Below, in pieces: positions 52,348-61,102 of a stretch of 64,000 nucleotides of DNA (the first letter of the stretch is position 1; every line of letters starts with the position of its first letter). The notes beneath the pieces were generated by a model, which saw nothing but the letters and a program-made list of their open reading frames with translations, made no database searches and was not told the DNA's origin. The translations under genes and the position numbers were made by a program. The DNA comes from Bacillus sp. FJAT-29790 (lineage in GTDB: Bacteria; Bacillota; Bacilli; Bacillales; Cytobacillaceae), in contig NZ_JAHNZZ010000002.1 of the NCBI RefSeq assembly GCF_019039215.1, positions 220,247 through 284,246 of the forward strand, written 5' to 3'.

Positions 52348-53172
52348 ATGGGACGAGCTTTTTCAACTCTGGTTCCGCGATTATGGAAAAGGGTGATGGT
52401 AGACGATTTATTTGGCTTTGCTGCACAATTGGCTTATTTCTTCCTGCTTTCACTCTTTCCATTACTCCTGTTTTTAGTTACATTGCTACCCTATTTGCCA
52501 ATTACACAGGAAGACATTCTTGGTGTGGTCCGTGACTTTGCGCCAGCAGAGAGCATGAATTTGATTGAGACGAACATCAAGGAGATTTCAACAAAAAACG
52601 GCAAGTTACTCTCATTTGGGATTATTGCAACGATTTGGTCTGCTTCAAATGGGATTGATGCCACTGTAAGGGCTTTTAACCGAGCTTATGAAGTGAAGGA
52701 AAGCCGTCCGTTCCTTGCTGCGAGGGGGATGGCCATTTTGTTTACTTTTGCTATGTTATTTGTTTTTATTGTTGCATTACTGCTGCCGGTTTTTGGTAAG
52801 CAGATTGGCGTCTATTTATTTGCTGAATTGGGCTTAACAGGGGAGTTTGTGGCCGCATGGAATATGCTGCGTTGGCTTGTTAGTTCTATCATTTTGTTTG
52901 TAGTGTTTACCGGTCTTTATTGGATGGCTCCTTATAAAAAGTTGACGTGCATAAGTGTTATTCCCGGGGCCATTTTTACCACGATAGGCTGGGTGCTGTC
53001 ATCTCTCGCTTTCTCCTATTATGTCTCGAATTTCGGCAACTTTTCGGCTACATATGGAAGTATTGGTGCGATTATTGTACTTATGATCTGGTTTTATCTG
53101 ACAGGAATCATTATCATCATCGGCGGAGAAATAAACGCGATATATAGTAAATATAAGAGTGCTGATTGTTGA
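52348..53172 (+). CDS. yfkH: YihY/BrkB family membrane protein (YfkH-like)
   Basis: The 274-residue protein has six helices and the YihY signature: AAQLAYFFLLSLFPLLLFL, then IWSASNGIDATVRAFNRAYE, and a final VLMIWFYLTGIIIIIGGEINA. Members were once called RNase BN in error; they are membrane proteins of unknown transport role. It follows yfkI after 29 bases, likely in an operon. Confidence 0.88.
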   Translation: MGRAFSTLVPRLWKRVMVDDLFGFAAQLAYFFLLSLFPLLLFLVTLLPYLPITQEDILGVVRDFAPAESMNLIETNIKEISTKNGKLLSFGIIATIWSASNGIDATVRAFNRAYEVKESRPFLAARGMAILFTFAMLFVFIVALLLPVFGKQIGVYLFAELGLTGEFVAAWNMLRWLVSSIILFVVFTGLYWMAPYKKLTCISVIPGAIFTTIGWVLSSLAFSYYVSNFGNFSATYGSIGAIIVLMIWFYLTGIIIIIGGEINAIYSKYKSADC

Positions 53173-53264
53173 ATTATATGTTATAAGTTTCCTTTGATAA
53201 TAAAAGGGATCTGTCAAAGAATAAGACAGGGGAAAAATTACTTTCATTGAAGGAGATATGGTAT

Positions 53265-53366
53265 ATGACGAAGCAAAAAAAAGACGGCGGAACGAAACAA
53301 AAAGGGAAAGGCTCGCCAAAAAATAAAACATCCGGCTCTGCAAACGGACAGAACGGGTATCATTAA
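53265..53366 (+). CDS. Small basic protein (33 aa), unknown
   Basis: This tiny frame encodes Lys/Gly/Asn/Ser-rich residues only (TKQKKDGGTKQKGKGSPKNK, ending NGQNGYH). GAAGGAG lies 9 bases before ATG. The composition resembles very small spore or stress peptides of Bacillus, but I cannot assign it. Confidence 0.5.
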   Translation: MTKQKKDGGTKQKGKGSPKNKTSGSANGQNGYH

Positions 53367-53419
53367 CTAAACGGGCTTTTTTTAAAACTAACTTAGATTG
53401 ATTATTACCCAACAAAAAT

Positions 53420-53454
53420 AGAAAAAGACGCTTAACTCAATCAGTTAAGCGTCT
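53420..53454 (-). terminator. Terminator of the zinc ATPase gene
   Basis: AGACGCTTAACT pairs exactly with AGTTAAGCGTCT and is followed on the minus strand by TTTTTC. Confidence 0.8.
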
Positions 53455-53539
53455 AAATGTAAAAACAGTTTATTTATAAACGTCACCGAGATTATCAATA
53501 AAAAGAAAGTCCTGCCTCAAAGAGAATCCAAAGATGAGA

Positions 53540-55459
53540 TTATGATCGCAACAGCCTCAAACTGTTCAAAATAACTAAAATTGTACTTCCTTCATGACCG
53601 ATGACCCCATATGGAAGGTCAAGAATCTGTAGGAAGTTTGAAGCGATCAGTAGCATAATTACGGTAATCGAAAAAATGACATTTTGCTTGATGATTCTGT
53701 TCATTTTTCGCGAAAGATTAATGGCTTCAGCAATGCGGGGCAGATCGTTTTTCATAAGAACGACGTCTGCAGTTTCGAGAGCAACATCGGATCCTTCACC
53801 CATTGCAATTCCTACATTGGCTGTCGCCAAAGCCGGGGCATCATTAATTCCGTCTCCAACCATTCCGACATTTTGATATTTTTCTTTTAATGCATGAAGT
53901 TGTTCGACTTTATTTTCAGGCAAGCATTCAGCGATATACTCATTAACATGGCATTGATTTGCAATGGCTGTTGCCGTGTATTGACTGTCGCCCGTAAGCA
54001 TAATCGTATATATGCCTTGATTTTTCAATTGATCAATGGCTTTGATCGTTTCTTTTCGAACAACGTCCTGGAGGGCGATGATCGCAGCAATTTTTCCATT
54101 CTTTTGAACGAAAACAACCGTCTTACCTTCACTTGCCATTTTGGCAGCTGCTCCTTCAGCAAAGCTCGCGGCAGATTCAGCACCAACAAATTTTGCTTTC
54201 CCAATTTTCCATTCATCCGCATCAATGAAGGCTTTTACACCCCAGCCAGGCACATCTTCAATACTTTTAGGATCAATAAGGGATTCAGTCAAGTTTTCTT
54301 TTGTATATTTGACAATCGCATTAGCTAATGGATGTGTCGAGTGGCTTTCAACGGAAGCGGCTATTAATAATACTTCTTCCTTTGAAAGGCCTTGTTCGAC
54401 GATGACATCTGTTACCTCAGGTTTTCCTTTTGTGAGCGTGCCCGTCTTGTCAAAGGCAATGGCTTTTAAATGACTTAAATTTTCTAAATGAACCCCGCCT
54501 TTAAATAGAATGCCGTGTTTGGCTCCGTTTGAAATCGCCGACAGGGTTGCAGGCATAATTGATGCAACAAGCGCACAGGGAGAGGCAACAACGAGTAAAA
54601 TCATCGCCCGGTAAAAGCTTTCCGTCCAGCTCCATCCTAAAACGAAGTGAGGAACAAACATCATCAGAACAACAACGGCCAAGACAACTTTTACATACGT
54701 CCCTTCAAACCGTTCAATAAAAAGCTGGGAAGGGGATTTTTCACTTTGTGCTGATTGAACAAGCTGAATGATTTTTTGAAAAAGGGTTTCGCTGTTTGGT
54801 TTCGTAATCTCGACTGTGATCGAGCCATTTAAATTGACCGTTCCTGCAAAAACGACATCTTCAGCACCTTTTGATACAGGGATCGATTCACCGGTAATTG
54901 CGGCCTCATCCAAAGTCGTTTGCCCTCTTAAAATAGTTCCGTCAGAAGGGACTCGTTCACCAGGCTTAACTAAAATGAGGTCACTAACAGCAAGTTGGGA
55001 TACATGTACTTTTTCTTCGATCCCTTTATTGATTCTTAAAGCTTCTTCTGGCTGGATTTCCATTAAAGCGGAGATTTCCTTATGGCTTTTATTCATTGTA
55101 TATGTTTCTAATGCCCCGCTCACAGCAAAGATAAAAATCAGAATGGCTCCTTCTGTCCAGTAGCCGATTAGGCCAGAACCAACGGCTGCAAAAACCATTA
55201 ACATTTCAACATTTAACTCTTTGTTGGCAATCGTTTCTTCAATGCCTTCTTTTGCTTTTGCAAATCCGCCGATGACGAAAGCTAAAATATAGGCAGAAAC
55301 AGAGGCAGTGGCAAAATCATTCCTGTCTAAAATCCAGCCTGCGACAATCAGTGCACCGCTAAAAAGAGCAGCCACTAATTCTGCATGAGGTTTTATTTTT
55401 TCAATGAAGCTTTCATTTTCCTTCACACTTCCTAATAAAGCTTTTGCTTCCGCGCTCAT
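53540..55459 (-). CDS. zosA: Heavy-metal P1B-type ATPase (ZosA-like, zinc)
   Basis: The 639-residue pump lacks an N-terminal HMA domain. It has about eight helices, an actuator TGES motif (AAITGESIPVS), the transport site ASPCALVAS, phosphorylated Asp in FDKTGTLTKG, the HP motif (SHSTHPLANA) and hinge GDGINDAPALATANVGIA. Length, absence of HMA and the PCALVASIMPA sequence match B. subtilis ZosA, a zinc-uptake ATPase. Metal and direction cannot be proved from sequence. ATG follows GAGGAGGAAAAGG. Confidence 0.9.
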   Translation of the reverse strand: MSAEAKALLGSVKENESFIEKIKPHAELVAALFSGALIVAGWILDRNDFATASVSAYILAFVIGGFAKAKEGIEETIANKELNVEMLMVFAAVGSGLIGYWTEGAILIFIFAVSGALETYTMNKSHKEISALMEIQPEEALRINKGIEEKVHVSQLAVSDLILVKPGERVPSDGTILRGQTTLDEAAITGESIPVSKGAEDVVFAGTVNLNGSITVEITKPNSETLFQKIIQLVQSAQSEKSPSQLFIERFEGTYVKVVLAVVVLMMFVPHFVLGWSWTESFYRAMILLVVASPCALVASIMPATLSAISNGAKHGILFKGGVHLENLSHLKAIAFDKTGTLTKGKPEVTDVIVEQGLSKEEVLLIAASVESHSTHPLANAIVKYTKENLTESLIDPKSIEDVPGWGVKAFIDADEWKIGKAKFVGAESAASFAEGAAAKMASEGKTVVFVQKNGKIAAIIALQDVVRKETIKAIDQLKNQGIYTIMLTGDSQYTATAIANQCHVNEYIAECLPENKVEQLHALKEKYQNVGMVGDGINDAPALATANVGIAMGEGSDVALETADVVLMKNDLPRIAEAINLSRKMNRIIKQNVIFSITVIMLLIASNFLQILDLPYGVIGHEGSTILVILNSLRLLRS

Positions 55460-55713
55460 TCCTTTTCCTCCTCTTAATGAGTTTTGTTTTCATTTAGATT
55501 TTACAATTGAGAAGAATAATCAGCATCAATACCCCTAATAAACGACGAAAGCTGCCGCCATATAGGCGACAGCAAAAAAACAATTACAATCAGCGTAATG
55601 CCGAGATGGAATATTTATTTAATTTAAGTTTACTATATAGCCTATGAAATGAAAAGCAATATGTTCTTGTTTTTTATAATTATTATAATTAGTTAAGAAA
55701 TTCACAAAACCAT

Positions 55714-56889
55714 CTAGTACGTTTCTTTTTTTACTAATTCTGGTTTACTTCCAAAGATAGCTACTGTTAAGAAAATAAGAAAAAGCATGAGACTAATAAT
55801 ATTAAAAAAGCTGATTGATTTGAAATGTTGGATAAAGACACCACCCAAAAAAGGACCAGCTAAGCTACCGATACTAAAAGCAACTCCGCATAGCAAATTC
55901 CCGGTTGGAAGCAAGTTCTTTGGCATTAAATCGGCCATATAGCTGATACCAAGGGAAAAGGTGGAGCCAACGACCATTCCGGCTACAAATAGGCAAATCG
56001 TTAAACCAATGAGAATATCTTCTAAGAAGCCGGCAGTTGTAAAGCTTAAAAACCCGGCAAATAGAATAGCCATGATTATATTTCGCCTGCCATATTTATC
56101 ACTTAGGATGCCAAGCGGGAGTTGGAAAACAATCGCACCAACCGCAAAAGATGTTAGGAGCAGAGAAACATTCGATACCTCAAGGCCGATTCGCAGCCCG
56201 TAAACGGGAAAACTTCCATTTACTGAAGTTTCGAGGAAACCGTACCCAAATGGGGGCAGAAATGCGACCCACCCATACTTTGTCGCTTGCTTAAACCGTT
56301 TCAGTGTTTCTTTTAATGAGTTAATTTGGATCGTCTGCTCAGGAAAATCATTTTTCAATGTGAATAAAAACAACCACGCAATCAAACATAGACATGATGA
56401 CAAAATAAAAGGAAGTGTCTCATTAATATTAATAAGCGGAGCCATCAAAGGGCCTACTGCGAAGCCTGCACCGAAAAATAATCCATATAGCGAGATGTTT
56501 CGGCCTCGTTGATGTTCCGGCGAAAAAGATGTAATCCATGTTTGCGTCCCAAAATGAAGGGCGTGATCACCAATTCCGATTAATAGACGTAAAAAGAACC
56601 AAAACCAAAATGATTTCCAAAATGGAAACAAGACAAGTGAAAGGACAACAAGCAATCCTCCGAAAATGATCACCGGTTTATAACCATATTTTCTTAATGG
56701 ATATTCCATAAAGGGGGAAATAAGCAGGATGCCAATATACAATCCTGTTGCGTGCAGTCCATTTAAGCTTGATGAAACGCCATCATTTTCAAAAATAATT
56801 GCAATTAACGGGAGAAGCATCCCCTGGCTAAATCCAGAGATAGCAACGATACTAATTAAAATCCAAAATCGTATTTGTTCTTTATTCAT
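55714..56889 (-). CDS. yfkF: MFS transporter (YfkF-like)
   Basis: The 391-residue protein has twelve helices, with the loop motif altered in the first half (EYPLRKYGYKP) and a clear LPLGILSDKYGRRN in the second. It sits beside and divergent from a YfkE homologue, as I recall for B. subtilis. Substrate unknown. The gap 55460-55713 before the ATPase gene holds only a small inverted repeat near 55552-55574. Confidence 0.8.
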   Translation of the reverse strand: MNKEQIRFWILISIVAISGFSQGMLLPLIAIIFENDGVSSSLNGLHATGLYIGILLISPFMEYPLRKYGYKPVIIFGGLLVVLSLVLFPFWKSFWFWFFLRLLIGIGDHALHFGTQTWITSFSPEHQRGRNISLYGLFFGAGFAVGPLMAPLININETLPFILSSCLCLIAWLFLFTLKNDFPEQTIQINSLKETLKRFKQATKYGWVAFLPPFGYGFLETSVNGSFPVYGLRIGLEVSNVSLLLTSFAVGAIVFQLPLGILSDKYGRRNIIMAILFAGFLSFTTAGFLEDILIGLTICLFVAGMVVGSTFSLGISYMADLMPKNLLPTGNLLCGVAFSIGSLAGPFLGGVFIQHFKSISFFNIISLMLFLIFLTVAIFGSKPELVKKETY

Positions 56890-57081
56890 TTACAAAACCT
56901 CTATTTCTTCTGCCAAACAATTCTGTTGGTTAAAGGCATTTTTCATAATCGCTACTAGTCGATGGTATCTAGAATTGACAACGTTGGCAAGATAAATAGT
57001 GTTTTTTATTCTTTAAGTCTGGGGAAGAATAGGGATCAATGAGAAAAAATAAACTAATGAGTAGTGAGAATTCGCAAAGGC

Positions 57082-57175
57082 CGATAAATTGCAAAAGTAG
57101 CTGATATATAGAAAGGGGTACTGATATATATATAATGTCACCGTTATATCGGAAAAAGTATTGATATATAGAATT
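57082..57175. repeat. Short repeats of TGATATATA upstream of yfkE
   Basis: TGATATATA occurs at 57102, 57122 and 57162. Two copies are each preceded by a related CCG...GTA stretch (starting about 57081 and 57141), suggesting an approximately 60-bp duplicated unit in the promoter region. Confidence 0.5.
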
Positions 57176-57223
57176 GTGCCAAAGATGAATACAGAAAAAT
57201 CATCTATGAAAGGAGTACCAATA

Positions 57224-58282
57224 ATGAATAAAGTTTTTATAGTGCTTGTATTTGGAGGAGTTCCGCTGTCGGTGATTGGAACACTGATGCATTGGTCAAG
57301 TATTCTGCTTTTTATAATCTATTGCGTGACCATTATTGCGCTTGCTAGTTTTATGGGGAGAGCAACGGAAAGCCTGGCGATAATAGCAGGTCCAAGGATT
57401 GGCGGATTATTGAATGCCACTTTTGGTAATGCGGTCGAATTAATTATCTCGATCTTTGCCCTTAAAGCAGGCTTGATTGGCGTGGTACTAGCTTCATTAA
57501 CAGGCTCTGTTATTGGAAATTTGTTATTAGTAGCTGGATTGTCATTCTTTATTGGGGGTATAAAATTTAAGCGTCAGTCATTCAACGTCTATGATGCAAG
57601 GCATAATTCAGGATTGCTTATGTTTGGAGTGATTGTTGCCTTTGTCATTCCGGAGGTATTTTCCAAATCGATGGATGCGAGCAAAACGTTAATTTTCAGT
57701 ATCGGCATTTCGGTTATTTTGATTACGTTATATTTGGCGGCCTTATTTTTTAAACTTGTTACTCACCGTGGGGTTTATCAAACGAAAGATGAGAGTAGAG
57801 CGCTGCACGCTGACGAAGTCCCTGAGTGGAGCAAAGGGAAGGCGATAGCTGTCCTTTTCCTCGCAACAATTGCTGTTGCTTATATTTCTGAACATTTAGT
57901 ACATACCTTTACAGAAGTAGGGAAAACATTTGGCTGGACAGAATTATTTATAGGGGTAGTCATTGTTGCCATTGTTGGAAATGCGGCAGAACATGCGTCA
58001 GCAATCATCATGGCCTATAAAAACAAAATGGATGTTGCCGTTGAAATTGCAGTCGGGTCTACGCTTCAAATAGCGATGTTTGTCGCACCATTGCTTGTAT
58101 TAATTTCCTTGTTTTTCCCGACAACCATGCGGTTATTGTTTACTCTTCCAGAATTAATCGCAATGGTTACAGCCGCTTTACTCATGATCGTAATTTCGAA
58201 CGATGGCGAATCGAACTGGTTTGAAGGAGCCACATTGCTTGCTGCCTACGTAATTATGGGGATTGGATTTTATTTATTATGA
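57224..58282 (+). CDS. yfkE: Calcium/proton antiporter ChaA-type (YfkE)
   Basis: The 352-residue CaCA-family protein has about 11 helices. Its two inverted alpha-repeat motifs are GNAVELIISIFALKAGLIGVVLASLTGSVIGN and GNAAEHASAIIMAYKNKMDVAVEIAVGSTLQ, each with the calcium-binding Glu. B. subtilis YfkE is a Ca2+/H+ exchanger. ATG at 57224, 8 bases from AAAGGAG, gives the family length; an earlier in-frame start adds 21 unsupported residues. Confidence 0.93.
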   Translation: MNKVFIVLVFGGVPLSVIGTLMHWSSILLFIIYCVTIIALASFMGRATESLAIIAGPRIGGLLNATFGNAVELIISIFALKAGLIGVVLASLTGSVIGNLLLVAGLSFFIGGIKFKRQSFNVYDARHNSGLLMFGVIVAFVIPEVFSKSMDASKTLIFSIGISVILITLYLAALFFKLVTHRGVYQTKDESRALHADEVPEWSKGKAIAVLFLATIAVAYISEHLVHTFTEVGKTFGWTELFIGVVIVAIVGNAAEHASAIIMAYKNKMDVAVEIAVGSTLQIAMFVAPLLVLISLFFPTTMRLLFTLPELIAMVTAALLMIVISNDGESNWFEGATLLAAYVIMGIGFYLL

Positions 58283-58283
58283 A

Positions 58284-58403
58284 GGCTCTTTTCGCATATA
58301 TTGTTTTTTTTTCTTCAAAGTTTGCTCGTTGATTTCCGCTCCAATCAACTCAGATAGTTATATAAAAATCACACTAAAAAGCAACAAACTTTACGAAAAT
58401 TGC
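58284..58403. repeat. Core-deleted copy of the MITE-like repeat (120 bp)
   Basis: It starts GGCTCTTTTCGCATATATTG and ends in a decayed CGAAAATTGC. GTTGATTTCCGCT joins directly to CCAATCAAC, so the GC-rich palindrome found in the 41035 copy is gone. Confidence 0.7.
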
Positions 58404-58416
58404 TATTATGAAAAAC

Positions 58417-58452
58417 AAAACGACTCCGAATAATTCTCAGAGTCGTTTTTTA
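58417..58452 (+). terminator. Terminator downstream of yfkE
   Basis: AAAACGACTC pairs with GAGTCGTTTT (the inner pairs slightly offset), followed by Ts. Confidence 0.75.
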
Positions 58453-58851
58453 TTGATAAGTATCTTTTATTGGAATTTACGCTTTAAAAAGGAAATAAAT
58501 CTACTCGCTTTCAGGCATTGATCACCAACCTTTACGTTGTTATTTGACCACGAAACCTAATCCGGAATGATGACTTCTTAACAATAATTATTTCATCCTC
58601 CTTATTTTATATAAAAGCGAATCGACTTAACCGCCCTCCTTTTTATTGAAAGTAAATTAATTATACAATGTTTTTGAATGTTTGTAAATATTCTAATTTT
58701 TACAAAAGTATTACAAATATCAGTTTAATGAAATCATATTGTAAAAAATCACCGTACGATGATTTTCTTTCGTCGGATGGATAATATAACTGAACTACGA
58801 AAAAACTAAAAGCAAACTAAAAAGATAGTGAGTTGAAAGGAGTTCGACAGC
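58453..58851. other. Intergenic region, no gene assigned
   Basis: Two good minus-strand Shine-Dalgarno sequences (AAAAGGAGGG about 58640, AAGGAGG about 58600) are not followed by a frame longer than about 15 codons. They may be chance or belong to very short peptides. Confidence 0.35.
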
Positions 58852-59670
58852 ATGAAAAAATTCGTTTCCATGTTCCTAATAGGTCTACTTTTCATGTTAT
58901 CAATTCAACACCTAACATGGGCAGAAACGGGCCAGAAAAAGGAAGTGCCAGTCCCAAAGGGGATCACTGTGCCAAGCTCTGTTTTAAAAATCACGAAAGA
59001 AAACACATATCCAAATCCAACCCAGAATATGCCTACTCTCCAGCCAAGTGAATTAACCAAAAAGCTCATCGATTCGTCGAAAGTGAAAATTGAAAACCCT
59101 GACTTAATTCGAATGCTAAATGAATCATCGGTGAACAGCACTCCTTTTGCTGTTGGGTACCGAGCCATTATCTACCTTGGCCAATGGCCGCTGAATTATG
59201 AGTCATCAGAAACGTCACCAAACTGGGAATATCAAAAAATAAATACGAACTATTATGACAATCGGGGAGGGAAGGCAGCTTACCGAATCCATTACGTCCA
59301 AGAAGTACAAAAGGTTGTACGTGGCGGACTGACAGCAAAGGTTCCAAATATGGAAGATGTTAAAAAAATGATGTTATTAAAAGCGATGGAGAAATCAGGC
59401 TTACCGCTTGCTTTTGATACAGTGATCGGAGCCGGAACAAAAAAAGACCAAATCTATAACATCCATCCGAAAAATTTAGGCTATTTATACGGCTACGCTC
59501 CCGCCGTCAATGAAAAAGGAAAGGTAACCTATGGAGAAGTATATTTAATGCTGAAGGGAAACAAAAAAATGATTATTATTAAAAATGTAACATCCCAGGG
59601 CGTTGGAGCATGGATCCCGATTCAAGATCATGTATCATTTGGATTTTTAGTATCAGAACGTCCAAGATAA
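58852..59670 (+). CDS. yfkD: YfkD family secreted protein
   Basis: The 272-residue protein has a signal peptide (KKFVSMFLIGLLFMLSIQHLTWA, cleavage near WAE) and an extracytoplasmic domain matching the YfkD family (STPFAVGYRAIIYLGQWPLNYES, then GLTAKVPNMEDVKKMMLLKAM, and ITKNVTSQG-like strands near the end). B. subtilis YfkD has no known function. It faces yfkAB. Confidence 0.82.
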   Translation: MKKFVSMFLIGLLFMLSIQHLTWAETGQKKEVPVPKGITVPSSVLKITKENTYPNPTQNMPTLQPSELTKKLIDSSKVKIENPDLIRMLNESSVNSTPFAVGYRAIIYLGQWPLNYESSETSPNWEYQKINTNYYDNRGGKAAYRIHYVQEVQKVVRGGLTAKVPNMEDVKKMMLLKAMEKSGLPLAFDTVIGAGTKKDQIYNIHPKNLGYLYGYAPAVNEKGKVTYGEVYLMLKGNKKMIIIKNVTSQGVGAWIPIQDHVSFGFLVSERPR

Positions 59671-59696
59671 AAAACGCCAGATCTCTGGCGTTTTTA
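59669..59696. terminator. Terminator of yfkD
   Basis: AAAACGCCAGA pairs with TCTGGCGTTTT, followed by Ts. Confidence 0.85.
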
Positions 59697-59740
59697 TTTT
59701 GGACGTATAGAGCATGGAGTTAAATCGCTGGTTGTTGGAT

Positions 59741-60856
59741 TTACAAGTTTGATTTCCCTTTTTGAAAATCTACATCCTTATAATAACTATTTTTTACTAG
59801 AACATTTGGACCTAGGCAGCGAACTTCAGGACAATGGCAATTCAATGATTCAGCAAGGCTGGATCCTATCCATTGATCAAATACATCTGAAAGCGCATCC
59901 TTCTTTATATTGCCTAGAGAAGGAGTGTCACCGAAATCGGTCACGATCACATCGCCTGTAAAAATATTTACATTTAAGCGGGAACGTCCATCCGGGTCGT
60001 TTCGCACCGTTACCTTTTTAGCAGAATATAATCGACTCAAAAGATTCAAGTCTTCCTCCTTTGAACCGCAAGCATAAAAAGGAAGCGTACCAAATAGCAT
60101 CCATGTATTCTCATCCCGAATATCCAATAAATGATGAATGGCAGATCTGATTTCTTCTAAAGAAAGACTTTCTAAAGATGAGGCGAAATCTGAAGGGTAC
60201 ATAGGATGTATCTCGTGCCGCTGACAATTCATTTCGCTAACAATCTGCTTGTGAATCTTTTCAAGATGCGGCAATGTTCGTTTATTAAGCATCGTTTCAG
60301 CAGAAACCATTACTCCCGCTTTTACTAGTTCACGGCTGTTATCAATCATTCTTGTAAAAAGGCTTCTTCTTTGTTCAACTGTCGGTTTGCGTTCCATCAT
60401 GGCGAAGCCGCCTTCGACAAAGTCTTCTTCCGTTCCCCAGTTATGAGAAATATGCAGAACATCCAAGTATGGAATTATCGCGTCATAGCGGCTAAGTTCC
60501 AAAGTCAAATTCGAATTCATCTGTGTTTTCACACCTCTGCTATGGGCGTACCTCAGTAAAGGAACTACATATTTCTCCACGGATTTCTTCGAAAGCATCG
60601 GTTCTCCGCCCGTGATACTTAAAGATCTTAAATGTGGAATCTCGTCAAGTCTGTTAAGTAAAAGTTCAACTGGAAGAGCATCCGGGTCCTTGGGCTGAAG
60701 CGTATAACCGACTGCACAATGCTCGCAGCGCATATTGCATAAAACGGTGGTCGTAAATTCAATATTAGACAAAGTTAGTTTTCCATATTGGTTCATATCC
60801 ATATAAGCTTCCCATGGATCAAAGTCCGGGGTCATCTGTATTTTTTTAGAAATCAT
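59741..60856 (-). CDS. yfkAB: Radical SAM protein YfkAB (CxCxxxxC type)
   Basis: The 371-residue protein has the radical SAM cluster CNMRCEHC (CxxxCxxC), a SAM-binding ITGGEPM, a barrel core and a C-terminal NCHCPEVRC (CxCxxxxC) expected to hold a second cluster. The reaction is unknown. It is a single unbroken gene here. ATG follows AAGGAG. Confidence 0.9.
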   Translation of the reverse strand: MISKKIQMTPDFDPWEAYMDMNQYGKLTLSNIEFTTTVLCNMRCEHCAVGYTLQPKDPDALPVELLLNRLDEIPHLRSLSITGGEPMLSKKSVEKYVVPLLRYAHSRGVKTQMNSNLTLELSRYDAIIPYLDVLHISHNWGTEEDFVEGGFAMMERKPTVEQRRSLFTRMIDNSRELVKAGVMVSAETMLNKRTLPHLEKIHKQIVSEMNCQRHEIHPMYPSDFASSLESLSLEEIRSAIHHLLDIRDENTWMLFGTLPFYACGSKEEDLNLLSRLYSAKKVTVRNDPDGRSRLNVNIFTGDVIVTDFGDTPSLGNIKKDALSDVFDQWIGSSLAESLNCHCPEVRCLGPNVLVKNSYYKDVDFQKGKSNL

Positions 60857-60926
60857 CCTATTCTCCTTTAAAAATTATTCTTTTGATATGTGAGTAAATT
60901 TCATCATATAATTAATGAAAATGAAA

Positions 60927-61035
60927 GGCTGTTTTCGTAATCTTTGTTACTATTTAACAAAAATGAGGTCTAGTTGATTTCCGCTCCAATCAACATACAA
61001 AATCTATTTAAAAACGACAATTTTAGAAAACAGTC
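60927..61035. repeat. Shortened copy of the MITE-like repeat (109 bp)
   Basis: It has ends GGCTGTTTTCG and AGAAAACAGTC with inner GTTGATTTCCGCTCCAATCAAC. The core is deleted as in the copy at 58284, but the flanks have diverged. Confidence 0.65.
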
Positions 61036-61102
61036 AAATGAAAAAATGATAACACTATATAATACCACTATTATATATGGTATAAGTGAAATTATAGTAG
61101 GA

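Noticed and set aside
58560-58660. Minus-strand Shine-Dalgarno sequences suggesting short peptides
   Set aside because: The following frames are about 5-15 codons and have no support beyond the RBS match.
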